Assembly (NCBI GenBank): GCA_012798435.1
Contig: JAAZNF010000099.1
Location: forward strand, 16,894-80,893
Direction: 5' to 3'
Origin: Myxococcales bacterium
Lineage (GTDB): Bacteria > Myxococcota > B64-G9
Length of the DNA stretch: 64,000 bases
Shown here in pieces: positions 8,530-16,192 of this stretch. A program made the position numbers and the translations under genes. The notes under the pieces are model-generated. The model saw nothing but the letters and a program-made list of their open reading frames with translations, searched no databases and was not told the origin of the DNA. How positions within the stretch are numbered: position 1 is the stretch's first letter; each line of letters starts with the position of its first letter.

Positions 8530-9717
8530 TCAGGAGTTGTCGGTCGCGTCGCGATTCGTTGCTTCGCCGAAGTCGATGACGTACTCGCCGTCGCGTACGA
8601 GCTCGACGCGTCGATCGGGCAAGACCAGGTCGAGCGCGCGCAGATGCACGCGAGGCTGAAGCGTCCGGTTGTACACCCGGTCGATGTGCACCGCCCGCTC
8701 CGGCGCGGAGAAATCCGCCGGGCCCACCTGGCCGCCGAAGTGATCGCTGCGGCCGAAGGCCAGGTGCGGTGCGAGCTTCTCGTCCAGCAGCACCTCGCCG
8801 ACGGGCTTCACCCCGAGCGGGCCGAGCACCCCCAGGCCCAGCTCGGCCAGGTTGCCGTAGGCCGGATCGCGCGCCAGGCGCTCGGCCTCCTGCCGCGCTG
8901 CCGGGCCATCTCCCTCGACCGAGCGGGCGCGGTTCTCCTCGATGAGGTAGGTGGCGATCTCGTCGCCGAGCTGCACCGGTAGGCGGCCGCGGCTGCGGCT
9001 GGGATCGCCCGGGCGCTCGCCCTCGTAGGGCACGATATAGGCCTCGCCCGAGGGGAGGTTCCCGGCGCTGCCCGGCTCCACCAGCCGCCCGCTGGAGAGG
9101 TGCGCCGCGCGGTACCGCAGATCCAGCACAAGCCGCTCCTCGCGCGCGCCGTCGACCGCAAAGACGAACTCGGCCCGCTCGGCTGCGGTCAGCAGCTCGG
9201 CCAGGCGCGAGACGCGCCGGTGGATGGTGGGGATGTCGAGCCGCAGCGCCGGGATCATGGCCGGAGAGAAGCCCGGCATGGTGGCCGCGCGGAACCCGAG
9301 GCGCCGGGCCAGGTTCTTGAGCGGGGCGGTGGCCGAGTACTCGGTGGGTGCCACCACCAGCCGGTGCCGCGCCAGGATCTCTTCGAGGGCCTGCGCGGGC
9401 TGCCCGGCGAGCTCGCGCCCGCTCGCGGGAAGGTGGTCCCCGCTCCACGGGAAGAGGCGCTCCGGCAGATCGGCGTTGTTCTGCCCCACCGCAGGATAGA
9501 GATAGAGAAAGGCGTCTAGGCGCCCGGGCGAGCGGTCCTCCGAAAGCTGCCGGACCCACTCGTGCGCCAGCGCGCGGCGCACGCGCCAGGCCTCCCGGTC
9601 CCGGCCCGGCTCGGGCGGCAGGTCGACCAGAAAAGCCACGCTGCCTTCCTCCGGCTTCGGGGCGAACACCCCGCGCAGCAGGCGCAGCAGCTCGGAAGCA
9701 TCGAGAAGATCTGGCAT
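8530..9717 (-). CDS. M29-like aminopeptidase
   Basis: 395 aa from ATG 9717 (GGGGTG about 8 nt upstream). The C-terminal half carries the thermophilic aminopeptidase M29 pattern: PSGEAYIVPYEGE (glutamate ligand region), NLAELGLGVLG, LLDEKLAPHLAFGRSDHFGG and the terminal HIDRVY, which together supply the Glu/His/Asp residues of the dinuclear metal site in that family. The first about 150 residues are a less conserved domain. Family members are cytoplasmic metallo-aminopeptidases; no signal peptide is seen here. The divergence of the N-terminal domain leaves the substrate open. Confidence 0.65.
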   Translation of the reverse strand: MPDLLDASELLRLLRGVFAPKPEEGSVAFLVDLPPEPGRDREAWRVRRALAHEWVRQLSEDRSPGRLDAFLYLYPAVGQNNADLPERLFPWSGDHLPASGRELAGQPAQALEEILARHRLVVAPTEYSATAPLKNLARRLGFRAATMPGFSPAMIPALRLDIPTIHRRVSRLAELLTAAERAEFVFAVDGAREERLVLDLRYRAAHLSSGRLVEPGSAGNLPSGEAYIVPYEGERPGDPSRSRGRLPVQLGDEIATYLIEENRARSVEGDGPAARQEAERLARDPAYGNLAELGLGVLGPLGVKPVGEVLLDEKLAPHLAFGRSDHFGGQVGPADFSAPERAVHIDRVYNRTLQPRVHLRALDLVLPDRRVELVRDGEYVIDFGEATNRDATDNS

Positions 9718-9866
9718 GTGGATCACCCCGTTCGGCAAATCACGCGCCTGCTCGCGAGGCCGCCCCGGCCCGCGCGTTCGGGCGCCCTTGGGCAACACCG
9801 GCCGAAGCCGGCAAGATGGAAGTCTCACGAAAGGCCACCGTCATCACACACCGCCGGCGGCCGGCC

Positions 9867-11033
9867 TCATCGGTCCATGGTGGATTGCTGGAGGATGCGG
9901 CCGAGGACGTCGGCGTAGTTGAAGGAGAAGGCGGCGCGCTCGTCGAGGAAGTACTGGCGCAGCCGGCGCGCCACGATGATCTCGTCCGGGTTGAGCGCGA
10001 CGCCCTGGACGCAGCCGAGGTACAGCGCCGCGTAGAACTGGGCCAGCGCCGCGGCGCGCGGCGGGCGGCGGTAGAGGTCGGCGAGCGTGATCGAGTCCGA
10101 GAGCAGCGCGTGCGCCGACGCCTCGACGTCCCCGATGCGGTTGGCCGCCTCGGCCGCGCTGGCGCCGTACACCGCGAGGTAGAGCACGGCCCGCTCGAGG
10201 CGCGGCAGCGGAAGGCGCTCGAGCGCTAGCAGCTCCCGCCCGGCCTGGATTCCCCGCAACGGTTCCCCGCCGTAGTCCAGCCGCTCCTGGAGCGCGCCGG
10301 TCACCACCTCCCGGGCGGCTTTGGCGCTGGCGCCACGCAGGCCGGCCTCGGAGAGGGCGCGCGCGATCATGTCGTCGAGCAGGCGCTCGCCGAGGCGGAT
10401 GGCTTCCTCCATCTTGCCAGCGTCGTAGGCGGCGACGATCTCGCGCAGGCGCGGCTCGGAAAAGCCGGTGAAGCGGCACTCGGAGAGCTTTTTCGAAGGC
10501 GGAGTGTCTGCGTGGGGCGGTTCACCGAGCCCGGTCGCTCCGAAAACATTTCCTATCGCTGCCGAAGGTTTTCTGCCCAACCGGCCGTAGAGGTCGGCGG
10601 GAAGCCGGATGGCGGGGACCTTGACCTCCGCGCGCAGGCCCAGCACCCCGCCCAGCCAGCGGAAGTCGTTGGGGGCCTTCTCCACGTAGGCATAGGCCAG
10701 ATCCACGCGCTTCTGGTAGGCCTGCTCGGTGATGCGGTAGCGCACCTTCTCCGGCAGGCGGCCGGAGAAGGTCTGCTCGCTCTGAAGCAAGACGGTGCCC
10801 TCCACCTGCACCTCGTAGTTGCAGTCCTGTACCGCGCGTGCCGAGCGCACCAGCACCACCTTGACGCTGTCGGTGCACAGCGAGCAGAAGTCGATCATCA
10901 GGCTGCCCGGGGCGAGGATCTGCACCGCCCGCTCGGCGGTGCGCTGATCGTTGCACTGGAGCTGGTCCGCCCCGGCCGGGCACGAGAAGAGAGCCGCCGC
11001 CAACAGCCCGCACGTCAGTGTCTTGGTCTTCAT
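9867..11033 (-). CDS. Secreted hypothetical protein
   Basis: 388 aa with a typical Sec signal peptide (KTKTLTCGLLAAALFSCPAGADQ, cleavage after about residue 22). The mature N-terminus holds four cysteines including CSLC (about residues 50-53), suggesting a disulfide-bonded domain. The C-terminal two thirds (about residues 195-388) is predicted helical and Ala/Leu/Arg-rich, TPR-like in texture but without a clear repeat. No known enzyme motif is visible. It ends 149 bp upstream of the aminopeptidase start on the same strand. Function unknown. Confidence 0.65.
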   Translation of the reverse strand: MKTKTLTCGLLAAALFSCPAGADQLQCNDQRTAERAVQILAPGSLMIDFCSLCTDSVKVVLVRSARAVQDCNYEVQVEGTVLLQSEQTFSGRLPEKVRYRITEQAYQKRVDLAYAYVEKAPNDFRWLGGVLGLRAEVKVPAIRLPADLYGRLGRKPSAAIGNVFGATGLGEPPHADTPPSKKLSECRFTGFSEPRLREIVAAYDAGKMEEAIRLGERLLDDMIARALSEAGLRGASAKAAREVVTGALQERLDYGGEPLRGIQAGRELLALERLPLPRLERAVLYLAVYGASAAEAANRIGDVEASAHALLSDSITLADLYRRPPRAAALAQFYAALYLGCVQGVALNPDEIIVARRLRQYFLDERAAFSFNYADVLGRILQQSTMDR

Positions 11034-11138
11034 GGCGCAGGTGTAGCAGGTCTTCGTGCCGCTGGCAACGCCGCCGGTTTCGCTTGCGGCAGGTTCGGGA
11101 TTCGGCTACCGTCGGGTGGCCTTCGAAAGGAGACGACC

Positions 11139-12110
11139 ATGGACCGGACCCTGGACTGCGTGCTGCTGCTGGCGCTGCCGGCCTCGGGCAAATCCGAGGT
11201 GCGCCGCTACCTCAAGAGCCTGCCGCCCGCTTCTTGCCGCAAGGACTTCCACCTGGGCGACACGGTGCAGCTCGACGACTTTCCGTACGTGCACCTCATG
11301 CGCCGGATCGACGACGAGCTGTCCGCCATGAAGCAGGCGCGCGTGTTCTTCCAGGCACCCGACAAGCCCTTCGTGGACGGCCGCGACTGGGGCACCCTGA
11401 TCGAGCTCGTCAACGAGGACTACTGGGACCTGGTGTGCCACAAGCGCATCCAGACGGCGTCGGCCGGCCGGCTGCTGCTCGAGCGCATCGAGCACGCGGC
11501 GGGGCTGGCCGGGTTGGCGCCGCGGCTCTCCCGGCTCGATGGAAAGACGCACAAGGCCCTGGCGCAGAAACTGGATGCGGAGGCCGCCGACCTCCTGCGC
11601 GAGAAGAACGACAACATCCCGGACTCGCTCGAGGGCCGCACCCTGGTGATGGAGTTCGCCCGCGGCGGGCCGGACAAGGCTTCCATGCCGCTGCCGGCGC
11701 CGCTGGGATACCGCTACTCGCTTTCGCTGCTCGATCCCGCCATCCTGGAGCGGGCCTCGATCCTGTACGTGTGGGTGACGCCCGAGGAGTCGCGCCGCAA
11801 GAACCACGAGCGTACCGATCCCAACGACCCGGGCTCGATCCTGCACCACGGTGTCCCCATCGAGGTCATGCTCAAGGACTACGGCTGCGACGACATGGAC
11901 TGGCTGGAGCAGAACGCGCGCCGCCCGGGGACCGTCCCGGTGGAGGCGCGCGGCCGCCACTTCGATCTGCCGGTGGCGCGCTTCGACAACCGAATGGATC
12001 GTACCACCTTCGTGCGCGGCGATCCGAAGTCCTGGCCCGCCGACAAGGTTCGTTCGCTCCACGACGGGTTGAAAGACGCCCTCACCCGCCTGGCGCAGGC
12101 CTGGCACTGA
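11139..12110 (+). CDS. P-loop kinase-like protein of unknown substrate
   Basis: 323 aa from ATG 11139, preceded by GAAAGGAGACGACC. The N-terminus has a strand followed by a Walker-A variant ALPASGKSE (G17, K18, S19), in which the first Gly of the usual GxxxxGK[ST] is Ala. Later, ASILYVWVTPEESRRKNHER resembles the strand and Arg-rich lid of small nucleoside/nucleotide or shikimate-type kinases. Long loops rich in Arg, Asp and His lie between. It is cytoplasmic by composition. The superfamily (P-loop phosphotransferase) is likely; the substrate cannot be told. Confidence 0.6.
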   Translation: MDRTLDCVLLLALPASGKSEVRRYLKSLPPASCRKDFHLGDTVQLDDFPYVHLMRRIDDELSAMKQARVFFQAPDKPFVDGRDWGTLIELVNEDYWDLVCHKRIQTASAGRLLLERIEHAAGLAGLAPRLSRLDGKTHKALAQKLDAEAADLLREKNDNIPDSLEGRTLVMEFARGGPDKASMPLPAPLGYRYSLSLLDPAILERASILYVWVTPEESRRKNHERTDPNDPGSILHHGVPIEVMLKDYGCDDMDWLEQNARRPGTVPVEARGRHFDLPVARFDNRMDRTTFVRGDPKSWPADKVRSLHDGLKDALTRLAQAWH

Positions 12111-12194
12111 CCGTTCGTCGCTGGCTCTCTCCGCAGGAGACCGGCCCTCCCGGAAGGCACCGCTCGGCGCGGCTGCCTCTCTCTTGCGAGCGTA

Positions 12195-12234
12195 CGACCG
12201 ACCGCGCTAGCCGTTGCGGCTCCGCGGTCGGTCG
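12195..12234. terminator. 40-nt near-perfect hairpin between convergent genes
   Basis: Arms CGACCGACCGCG (12195-12206) and CGCGGTCGGTCG (12223-12234) are exactly complementary over 12 bp. Inside them AGCCG (12209-12213) and CGGCT (12217-12221) add 5 bp around a 3-nt loop, with only a small internal bulge. It stands between the convergent ends of the P-loop gene (12110) and the Hsp20 gene (12293). There is no U-tract, so it may be a factor-assisted bidirectional terminator or a 3' stabiliser. Confidence 0.5.
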
Positions 12235-12292
12235 CGCCGCCACGAGTCCCGATGTTCACGCGCTGATCGCTGGATCGCCTTCGCCTGTGCAT

Positions 12293-12697
12293 TCACTTCG
12301 AGACGATCTCGATCTTGCGCGGCTTCGCCTCCTCCGCCTTGGGGAGGTTCAACGTGAGCACGCCGTTTTCGAGCTTGGCGCTGATCTTCGCCTGATCGAT
12401 GCGCTCGCCCAGGGTGAAGCGCCGGGAGAACCCGCCCACGTCGTACTCGCGGTACACCAGCCGGTGATGTTCGGGGAGGGGGTTCACGGTGGCGGTGAGC
12501 GTCAGCACGTTGTCCTGCACGTCGATGGACAGGTTGTCCTTCGTGACACCGGGCAGGTCGGCGTACAGGGTGATGTTCTCGTTGTCCTCGACGATGTCCA
12601 CGTCGGGCATGAAGCTCACGTTCTCGCGGGTGGGCTCGCCCGCGGACTTCTCGATGCTCTTCTTGGGGGTCACCTGGAGTTCTTTCTTCTCGCTCAT
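12293..12697 (-). CDS. Hsp20/alpha-crystallin small heat-shock protein (second copy)
   Basis: 134 aa. An N-terminal arm is followed by an alpha-crystallin domain from about residue 30 to 128: PDVDIVEDNENITLYADLPG, VQDNVLTLTATVN, GGFSRRFTLGERID and ENGVLTLNLPKAE are the standard strands, with the A-x-x-x-n-G-v-L-t-l-x-l-P signature intact. It starts 13 bp after the stop of the other Hsp20 gene, with a ribosome site embedded in the gap, so the two form an operon. Such proteins hold unfolding proteins as ATP-independent cytoplasmic chaperones. Confidence 0.9.
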   Translation of the reverse strand: MSEKKELQVTPKKSIEKSAGEPTRENVSFMPDVDIVEDNENITLYADLPGVTKDNLSIDVQDNVLTLTATVNPLPEHHRLVYREYDVGGFSRRFTLGERIDQAKISAKLENGVLTLNLPKAEEAKPRKIEIVSK

Positions 12698-12710
12698 GGT
12701 ACACCTCCTC

Positions 12711-13163
12711 TCAGCTCGCCTTGACCTGGATGCGGCGCGCCTTGGCGGACTCGGCCCGCGGCAGGCGCACCTCGAGGATGCCGTTCTTCACTTCGGCCAT
12801 CACCTTCGACGAGTCCACTCGGTCGGAGAGGGTGAAGGCCCGCCGGAACTCGCCCTCGGAGCGTTCCTGGCGGTGATAGCAGGCGTTCTCGGAGCACTCG
12901 GGGATGAGGCGCTTGCCCTTGATGGTCAGGGTGTCGTTGACCACCGACACGTCCAGATCCTTGGGATCGACGCCGGGGACCTCGGCGCGCACGATGAAGC
13001 TCTCGCCGTCGTCGTAGATGTTCATCGGCGGGTACACCGAGGGTGCGTAGCCTCCGAACAGCGAGGGCCGGTTCCAGGAAAGCAGCCGATCGAACTCGCG
13101 CTGCATGCGATCCAGCTCGCGGAACAGTGAATTTTCTTCTCCCAGCCAGCGAATGAGTGCCAT
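12711..13163 (-). CDS. Hsp20/alpha-crystallin small heat-shock protein (first copy)
   Basis: 150 aa from ATG 13163 behind GAGGAGGTG. The N-terminus (MALIRWLGEENSLFRELDRMQREFDRLL) is the usual amphipathic Hsp20 arm; the alpha-crystallin domain runs from about residue 45 to 148 and ends with KNGILEVRLPRAESAK. In the segment before the ERSEGEFRRAFTL strand it has two cysteines five residues apart (IPECSENACYH), where typical Hsp20s are acidic; this could form a disulfide or bind metal. Divergent from the DUF1573 selenoprotein candidate; upstream of the second Hsp20 gene in one operon. Confidence 0.9.
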   Translation of the reverse strand: MALIRWLGEENSLFRELDRMQREFDRLLSWNRPSLFGGYAPSVYPPMNIYDDGESFIVRAEVPGVDPKDLDVSVVNDTLTIKGKRLIPECSENACYHRQERSEGEFRRAFTLSDRVDSSKVMAEVKNGILEVRLPRAESAKARRIQVKAS

Positions 13164-13265
13164 GACTACACCTCCTCTTCTTCGCGTTTTTTCCTGTTGC
13201 GGCCGGCCGGCCACGCAAAATAGGTAATCACCCGCTCGCGGCTGTCAAGGCGGCCAGCGCAGCGC

Positions 13266-13294
13266 TTGCGTCCGGCGCCGGTTTGCCATAGCAT
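13266..13294 (+). promoter_or_regulatory. Candidate sigma-70-type promoter for the DUF1573 gene
   Basis: TTGCGT (13266-13271) and TAGCAT (13289-13294) are 17 bp apart and 50 bp upstream of the ATG at 13345. Each hexamer has about four consensus bases. In this GC-rich context the spacing is suggestive but not decisive. On the opposite strand, TTGACA (13248-13243) may belong to the Hsp20 operon promoter, without a well-placed -10. Confidence 0.35.
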
Positions 13295-13344
13295 CCCGCG
13301 CGGACCATCGCTCCCGCTCCGGCGGGACGGAGACGGAGGACTCG

Positions 13345-14565
13345 ATGAGAATTGCAATCTGCCTGCTCCTGCTCCCGGCCCTGGCGGTGCTGCCGCTCTC
13401 GGCCGGCTGCAACAAGGCGCCGGAGGCCGCGGCCGCGGATGGCGCGGTCGCCCCGGCGAACGCACCGGCCGGCCCCCCGCCGGCCATCGCCTGCGACACG
13501 CCCGAATACAACTTCGGCACCGTGCCCGACGGCGAGCCGGTCAAACACACCTTCACGGTGAAGAACACCGGGCAGGGCGTGCTCAAGCTGCTGCGCGCCC
13601 AGGGGGGTTGAGGCTGCACGGCGGCCGTGGTCACGACGGCCGACATTCCCCCGGGCGGGGAAGGCAAGATCGACGTGACGCTGAATACCAAGGGCCGGGT
13701 CGGCAAGCTAGAGAAGCTCATCGAGGTGTTCTCCAACGATCCCGAGAAACCGCGGCTCACGCTCAAGATCGGCGGGACGGTGGAGCGTTTCCTGGACTTC
13801 GATCCGCCGCGCCTGAGCCTGGGCAACTTCCTCAAGGGCACCACCCGCACCGAGACCGTGAAACTGGTGGCGAAGGACCCGGCGAAAGTGAAGCTCGGCG
13901 AGATCACGGTCTCCGACCCCAACGCGGTGAAGGCCGAGCTGGTGAAAGGAGCCGGGCCGCTGCCGGATCTCAAGGTCACCTTGATGGCGGGCGACCGGGA
14001 GCGCAGCTTCTCCGCCCGGGTCACGCTTCAGACGGGGCTCGAGAAGATGCCCACCATCGACCTGCTCATCTTCGGCGCGGTGACCGGGGACCTCGTGCTC
14101 GACAAGAAGTACGCCTACTTTCCCAACTATGACGAGAAGAATCCCCCGACCTTCGAGATCCGGGTGAGCAGCCTGGGCGGCAAGCCGTTCAAGGTTACCA
14201 AGGTGGAGGACCCGCAGGGCTTCGTGACCGGCAAGGCGGACCAGAAGGACAAGGACGTGGTGGTCCTCTTGACCCTCACCAAGGAAGCCAAGCCGCCCCA
14301 GGGCAAGATCTTGATCCGGACCGATCGCAAGGACCAGGAGGTGCTGGAGGTATCGTATACCGCCCGCACCGGGGTCATCCATCCCCAACCGATCGGCGGG
14401 CCGCAGAACCCCAACATGCCCCGCGTCATCGAGCCCATCTCGCCGGACATGAAGACCAATCGACCGTTGCTGCATCCCATGCCGCTCAAGCCCGGCATCC
14501 AGCGCCCGCCCATCCGCGTCCAGCCGGGCCCGCCGCCGCCGTCCGCTGTCCCGTCGTCGAAGTGA
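13345..14565 (+). CDS. DUF1573-family lipoprotein with a candidate selenocysteine (Sec89)
   Basis: 406 residues if the in-frame TGA at 13609-13611 is read through as selenocysteine. GGAGGACTCG precedes ATG 13345. The signal ends in LSAGC (lipidated Cys22). Residues about 52-150 match DUF1573: the family motif (S)CGCT followed by IPPG-G-I-V-NTKG-G appears here as GG-U-GCTAAV, so the TGA sits exactly at the first Cys of CGCT, giving a U-x-C redox pair. Frame and homology continue uninterrupted through FSNDPEKPRLTLKIGG. Two further Ig-like segments follow (about residues 150-345), then a Pro-rich tail. A hairpin fitting bacterial SECIS rules starts 11 nt after the TGA. A conventional caller would split it into 13345-13611 and 13627-14565. 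A nonsense mutation is the alternative. Confidence 0.75.
13609..13642 (+). promoter_or_regulatory. UGA codon plus bacterial SECIS-like hairpin
   Basis: TGA at 13609-13611 is followed by a perfect 7-bp stem, CGGCCGT (13622-13628) with ACGGCCG (13636-13642), closing a 7-nt loop GGTCACG (13629-13635). Seventeen nucleotides separate the UGA from the loop, and the first two loop bases are G; published bacterial SECIS models ask for roughly 16-37 nt and a G in the first two loop positions. The loop's GGTC recalls the loop of E. coli fdhF SECIS (from memory). The hairpin is coding sequence as well. Confidence 0.7.
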
Positions 14566-15112
14566 GGTTCCGGCCGAGCTCTCGCGGAAGCGGTTATCCG
14601 ACCTTCTTTCTTGAAAATGCGGATCTCGTGACCGGGAGGATGAGGAGCGACCCCCTCACCGAACGATCTTTTGGAATCTCTGTGCGTATGCAACACGTAT
14701 TGTAGGAAGGTGTTTTTGATCGCGACTGACCGCGGGGCCTCCATGCCTGCGGGGGCGGGCGCACGCATGTTGCTGCCGAAGGCCGATCGAGAAAAGAGTC
14801 GGGGAGCATGGCGATCCTGTCTCATGGGCGACCTGGGATGTCGTATGGCTGAATTTCGCGCACCCGGCGAGCCAGATTGAGGATAATTTTTGTCCTGGAA
14901 GTCCGGATTTTTTCACGGGCGACAAAATGGCCAAACACCGTGTCTTGTATCCGAAGCAATCAATCTGGTATTTTTTTGATTTATATGACTTTTTTGTGTT
15001 GGGTGCTTCAGTGTGGCACATTGGCATGGCTATTGCTACAGTGTCATGGCGTCAGGGCGGAAGGCAAACCCGGGATGCCGGATGCTCTTTTACATACGAC
15101 TGGAGGGTCATC
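14566..15112. other. 547-bp gene-free region with AT-rich pocket and candidate enhancer site
   Basis: No convincing coding sequence is seen on either strand: short open frames lack ribosome sites and conserved patterns. From about 14880 the sequence turns AT-rich. TTTTGTC (14888-14894) and GACAAAA (14921-14927) form an inverted repeat with a 26-nt spacer, about 100-135 bp upstream of the sigma-54 core at 15022, a usual place for an enhancer-binding-protein site. The first about 300 bp (14566-14880) show nothing recognisable. Confidence 0.4.
15022..15037 (+). promoter_or_regulatory. Candidate sigma-54 promoter for the 15113 gene
   Basis: TTGGCATGGCTATTGC matches the -24/-12 pattern TGGCAC-N5-TTGC with one change (T for C at the last base of the first element). 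The invariant GG (15023-15024) and GC (15035-15036) are 12 bp apart as required. Predicted start about 15048, giving a leader of about 65 nt to ATG 15113. Confidence 0.5.
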
Positions 15113-15328
15113 ATGATGGGTGGCGAAGCGAAACTCGAGAACAACCGTCTGAGCGTGTTTTCCATCATCGAACGAGAAGGCAAAGAAAAACCTCTGTGGC
15201 TTCGCATCGGGACCTGCTTTCCCAACCGAGACGGGTCGTTCAACGTGCTGCTGGACGCCCTGCCCAGGAACGGCAAGCTCCACATCCGAAAGAGCGATCG
15301 AGAGCCGGACCGTTCCCGGGACGGGTGA
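15113..15328 (+). CDS. Small conserved protein (71 aa)
   Basis: 71 aa from ATG 15113 (GGAGGGTC just upstream; ATG 15116 also possible). No signal peptide. The core KPLWLRIGTCFPNRDGSFNVLLDALPRNGKLHIR resembles a widespread family of 60-80-residue proteins in Myxococcota with the pattern W-RIG-AFPN-DGS-NV-LDALP-NGKL-IR (from memory, no assigned function). The C-terminus is a charged tail rich in Arg/Asp. It lies behind a candidate sigma-54 promoter and 28 bp before the ComEA-like gene, so the two are probably one transcript. Confidence 0.65.
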   Translation: MMGGEAKLENNRLSVFSIIEREGKEKPLWLRIGTCFPNRDGSFNVLLDALPRNGKLHIRKSDREPDRSRDG

Positions 15329-15356
15329 GATGGAACTCAAACCAAGGAGGATGATC

Positions 15357-15692
15357 ATGAACCGTACGATTCTTTCCACGCTGGGTGCCATGTTTTTCCT
15401 GTGCGCTGTCTTCGCGGCCGCCGACGCCCAGGCCGCCTCGGCCAAGGTCGCTTCGGGGGTGGTGAACGTGAACACCGCGAGCGCCGAGCAGCTCTGCCTG
15501 CTGCCGGGCATCGGCCAGAGCAAGGCGCGCGCCATCGTCGAACATCGCGCCAAGCAGCCCTTCACCCGCATCGAGGATCTGCAGAAGGTCAAGGGCATCG
15601 GGCCCAAGCTCGTCGAGAAGCTGCGGCCCGTGGTGGTGACCGAGGGCGAGACCACGGCCAAGGCCGCCCCCAAGAAGGGCCGCCGCAAGTAG
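15357..15692 (+). CDS. ComEA-like secreted helix-hairpin-helix protein
   Basis: 111 aa from ATG 15357, six bases after AAGGAGG. Sec signal peptide (residues 1-25), then a ComEA-type domain: VVNVNTASAEQLCLLPGIG, AIVEHR and FTRIEDLQKVKGIGPKLVEKLRP are the two helix-hairpin-helix motifs used for sequence-independent DNA binding. It ends with a basic tail (PKKGRRK). ComEA proteins bind incoming DNA in the periplasm during transformation, but stand-alone ComEA-like proteins also occur without competence loci; none is seen here. A strong terminator follows. Confidence 0.8.
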   Translation: MNRTILSTLGAMFFLCAVFAAADAQAASAKVASGVVNVNTASAEQLCLLPGIGQSKARAIVEHRAKQPFTRIEDLQKVKGIGPKLVEKLRPVVVTEGETTAKAAPKKGRRK

Positions 15693-15716
15693 CGCAATCG
15701 AGCTTTCGGCTCAAGG

Positions 15717-15755
15717 GGCGGGGGGCCGCGCGGGCCTCCCGCCTTTTTCTTTTCT
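15717..15755 (+). terminator. Rho-independent terminator after the ComEA-like gene
   Basis: GGCGGGGGGCC (15717-15727) pairs with GGCCTCCCGCC (15733-15743) over 11 bp including one G-U, with a 5-nt loop, followed by a T-rich tract from 15744 (five T, C, four T). It closes the 15113-15692 unit. Confidence 0.8.
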
Positions 15756-15781
15756 TGACAACGGTTTTTGCGGGATACATG
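15755..15781 (+). promoter_or_regulatory. Possible promoter for the PilZ gene
   Basis: A perfect -35 hexamer TTGACA (15755-15760) directly follows the terminator tract. The best -10-like sequence is GATACAT around 15774-15780, at a shorter than ideal spacing of 14-15 bp. The placement between a terminator and the next gene supports a promoter; the -10 is weak. Confidence 0.35.
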
Positions 15782-15852
15782 CTGCAATGGTTGAGCTGGC
15801 TAGTGCCCGGGCAAAGTCGGGCCAGGCCGGGTCGATGCACGGGGGTCGATCG

Positions 15853-16161
15853 ATGAGCTCGATGGAACGGCGTATCTTCCGGCGATTCCGGGTGGAGCCC
15901 ATCCTGTGCCAGGTGATCCCGCCCGAGCGGACCGTGTGCGTGTTGCGCGACGTGTCCTTGAATGGAGCGCTGTTCCTCAGCCCCAACCCGCCGCCGGTCG
16001 GCTCCATCCTGGACGTGCGCTTCCGCGAGCCGCCGCTGGAGGACTACAACCTCCAGGGGACCGTGGTGCGGCACGAGCAGAGCCGGTTCAAGGGATTCGG
16101 GGTGGTCTTCGACGGCCCGCACCCGAAGCTGCTGCGCGCGGTGTATCACACCGAGTATTGA
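15853..16161 (+). CDS. PilZ-domain protein
   Basis: 102 aa from ATG 15853 (GGGGGT upstream; an in-frame start at 15787 is less likely). The whole protein is one PilZ domain: RRFRVEP near the N-terminus stands for the RxxxR c-di-GMP contact, then VLRDVSLNGALF (D/N-x-S-x-x-G), GSILDVRF, LQGTVVRHE and GFGVVFDGP. The RxxxR region reads RIFRRFR, so binding is plausible. It probably works as a small cytoplasmic c-di-GMP adaptor; the target is not indicated by its neighbours. Confidence 0.8.
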   Translation: MSSMERRIFRRFRVEPILCQVIPPERTVCVLRDVSLNGALFLSPNPPPVGSILDVRFREPPLEDYNLQGTVVRHEQSRFKGFGVVFDGPHPKLLRAVYHTEY

Positions 16162-16192
16162 TTCGATCCGGCAGGATACCCCCCAGGGCGCG

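Noticed and set aside
13612..14565. A separate downstream gene starting at GTG 13627, with the upstream part a pseudogene
   Set aside because: Frame and DUF1573 homology are continuous across the TGA, there is no ribosome site before 13627, the fragment would lack the exported N-terminus, and the SECIS-like hairpin explains the TGA better.
14656..15027. Possible minus-strand small gene in the 14.6-15.1-kb gap
   Set aside because: No ribosome site, and the codons cross the AT-rich regulatory pocket; the residue pattern matches no family.
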